Shown here: positions 5,358 to 5,365 of the stretch, one piece after another | Layout of the letters: each line of letters begins with the position of its first letter | Position numbering within the stretch: the stretch's first letter is position 1 | Notes under the pieces: model-generated | Seen by the model: only the letters and a program-made list of their open reading frames with translations | Database searches by the model: none | Told to the model about the DNA's origin: nothing | Origin: Chloroflexota bacterium | Lineage (GTDB): Bacteria; Chloroflexota; UBA6077 | Assembly: GCA_021788565.1 (NCBI GenBank) | Contig: JAJYKO010000472.1 | Span: forward strand, 1 to 5,365 | DNA: 5,365 bases | Reading direction: 5' to 3' | Translations under genes and position numbers: made by a program

Positions 5358-5365
5358 TGACGGGT

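Noticed and set aside
5306..5365. T-box element upstream of ilvB
   Set aside because: The stretch AGGGTAGGTGGAAAC resembles the T-box sequence only loosely and lacks the conserved ACC needed to pair with the tRNA end. Too little leader is visible to argue further.

Overview
The window is a densely coded stretch of a GC-rich bacterial chromosome with seven protein genes. There is no RNA gene, insertion sequence or CRISPR array. Six genes read on the + strand: mntP, tatA, mobA, mobB, an unnamed membrane zinc-metalloprotease gene, and lepB. One gene, ilvB, reads convergently on the - strand. All frames are intact and no gap between genes exceeds about 110 bases. The lineage cannot be fixed from this sequence. 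The Gram-positive-type LepB with a long cytosolic tail, the archaeal-looking metalloprotease and the CACGGAG palindrome remind me of Chloroflexota or a nearby lineage, but that is a weak inference from memory.

Positions 1-553 hold mntP, a manganese exporter, whose upstream control region is cut off. Positions 554-2047 form a molybdenum/Tat module. A good sigma-70-type promoter (TTGACA, 17 bp, TATCCT) drives a 59-residue TatA, and a terminator-like hairpin then runs straight into the ribosome binding site of mobA, with mobB 24 bases further on. The grouping makes sense. MobA (with MobB) finishes the guanylylated molybdenum cofactor used by DMSO-reductase-family enzymes, and many of those enzymes are exported folded through the Tat pathway. 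No molybdoenzyme or tatC is in view.

Positions 2046-2113 are a 28-bp imperfect palindrome of CACGGAG units that starts inside the mobB stop codon. Its right arm supplies the first codons of the longest reading of the next gene, so I place the real start of that gene at 2142. The product is a small multi-pass membrane protein with an HEFSH zinc motif and is the least characterised gene here. lepB (signal peptidase I) follows with its own promoter, which includes a perfect TATAAT. A symmetrical hairpin serves as a shared terminator between lepB and the convergent ilvB.

Positions 3578-5305 encode the acetolactate synthase catalytic subunit. No ilvN regulatory subunit follows it, because the next gene is the convergent lepB. 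Most of the window is ordinary housekeeping. The points worth a second look are the metalloprotease, the palindrome and the start-codon error it causes, the possible attenuator before mobA, and the ilvB leader and its departures from family consensus. I found no clear sign of a wholly new multi-gene system.
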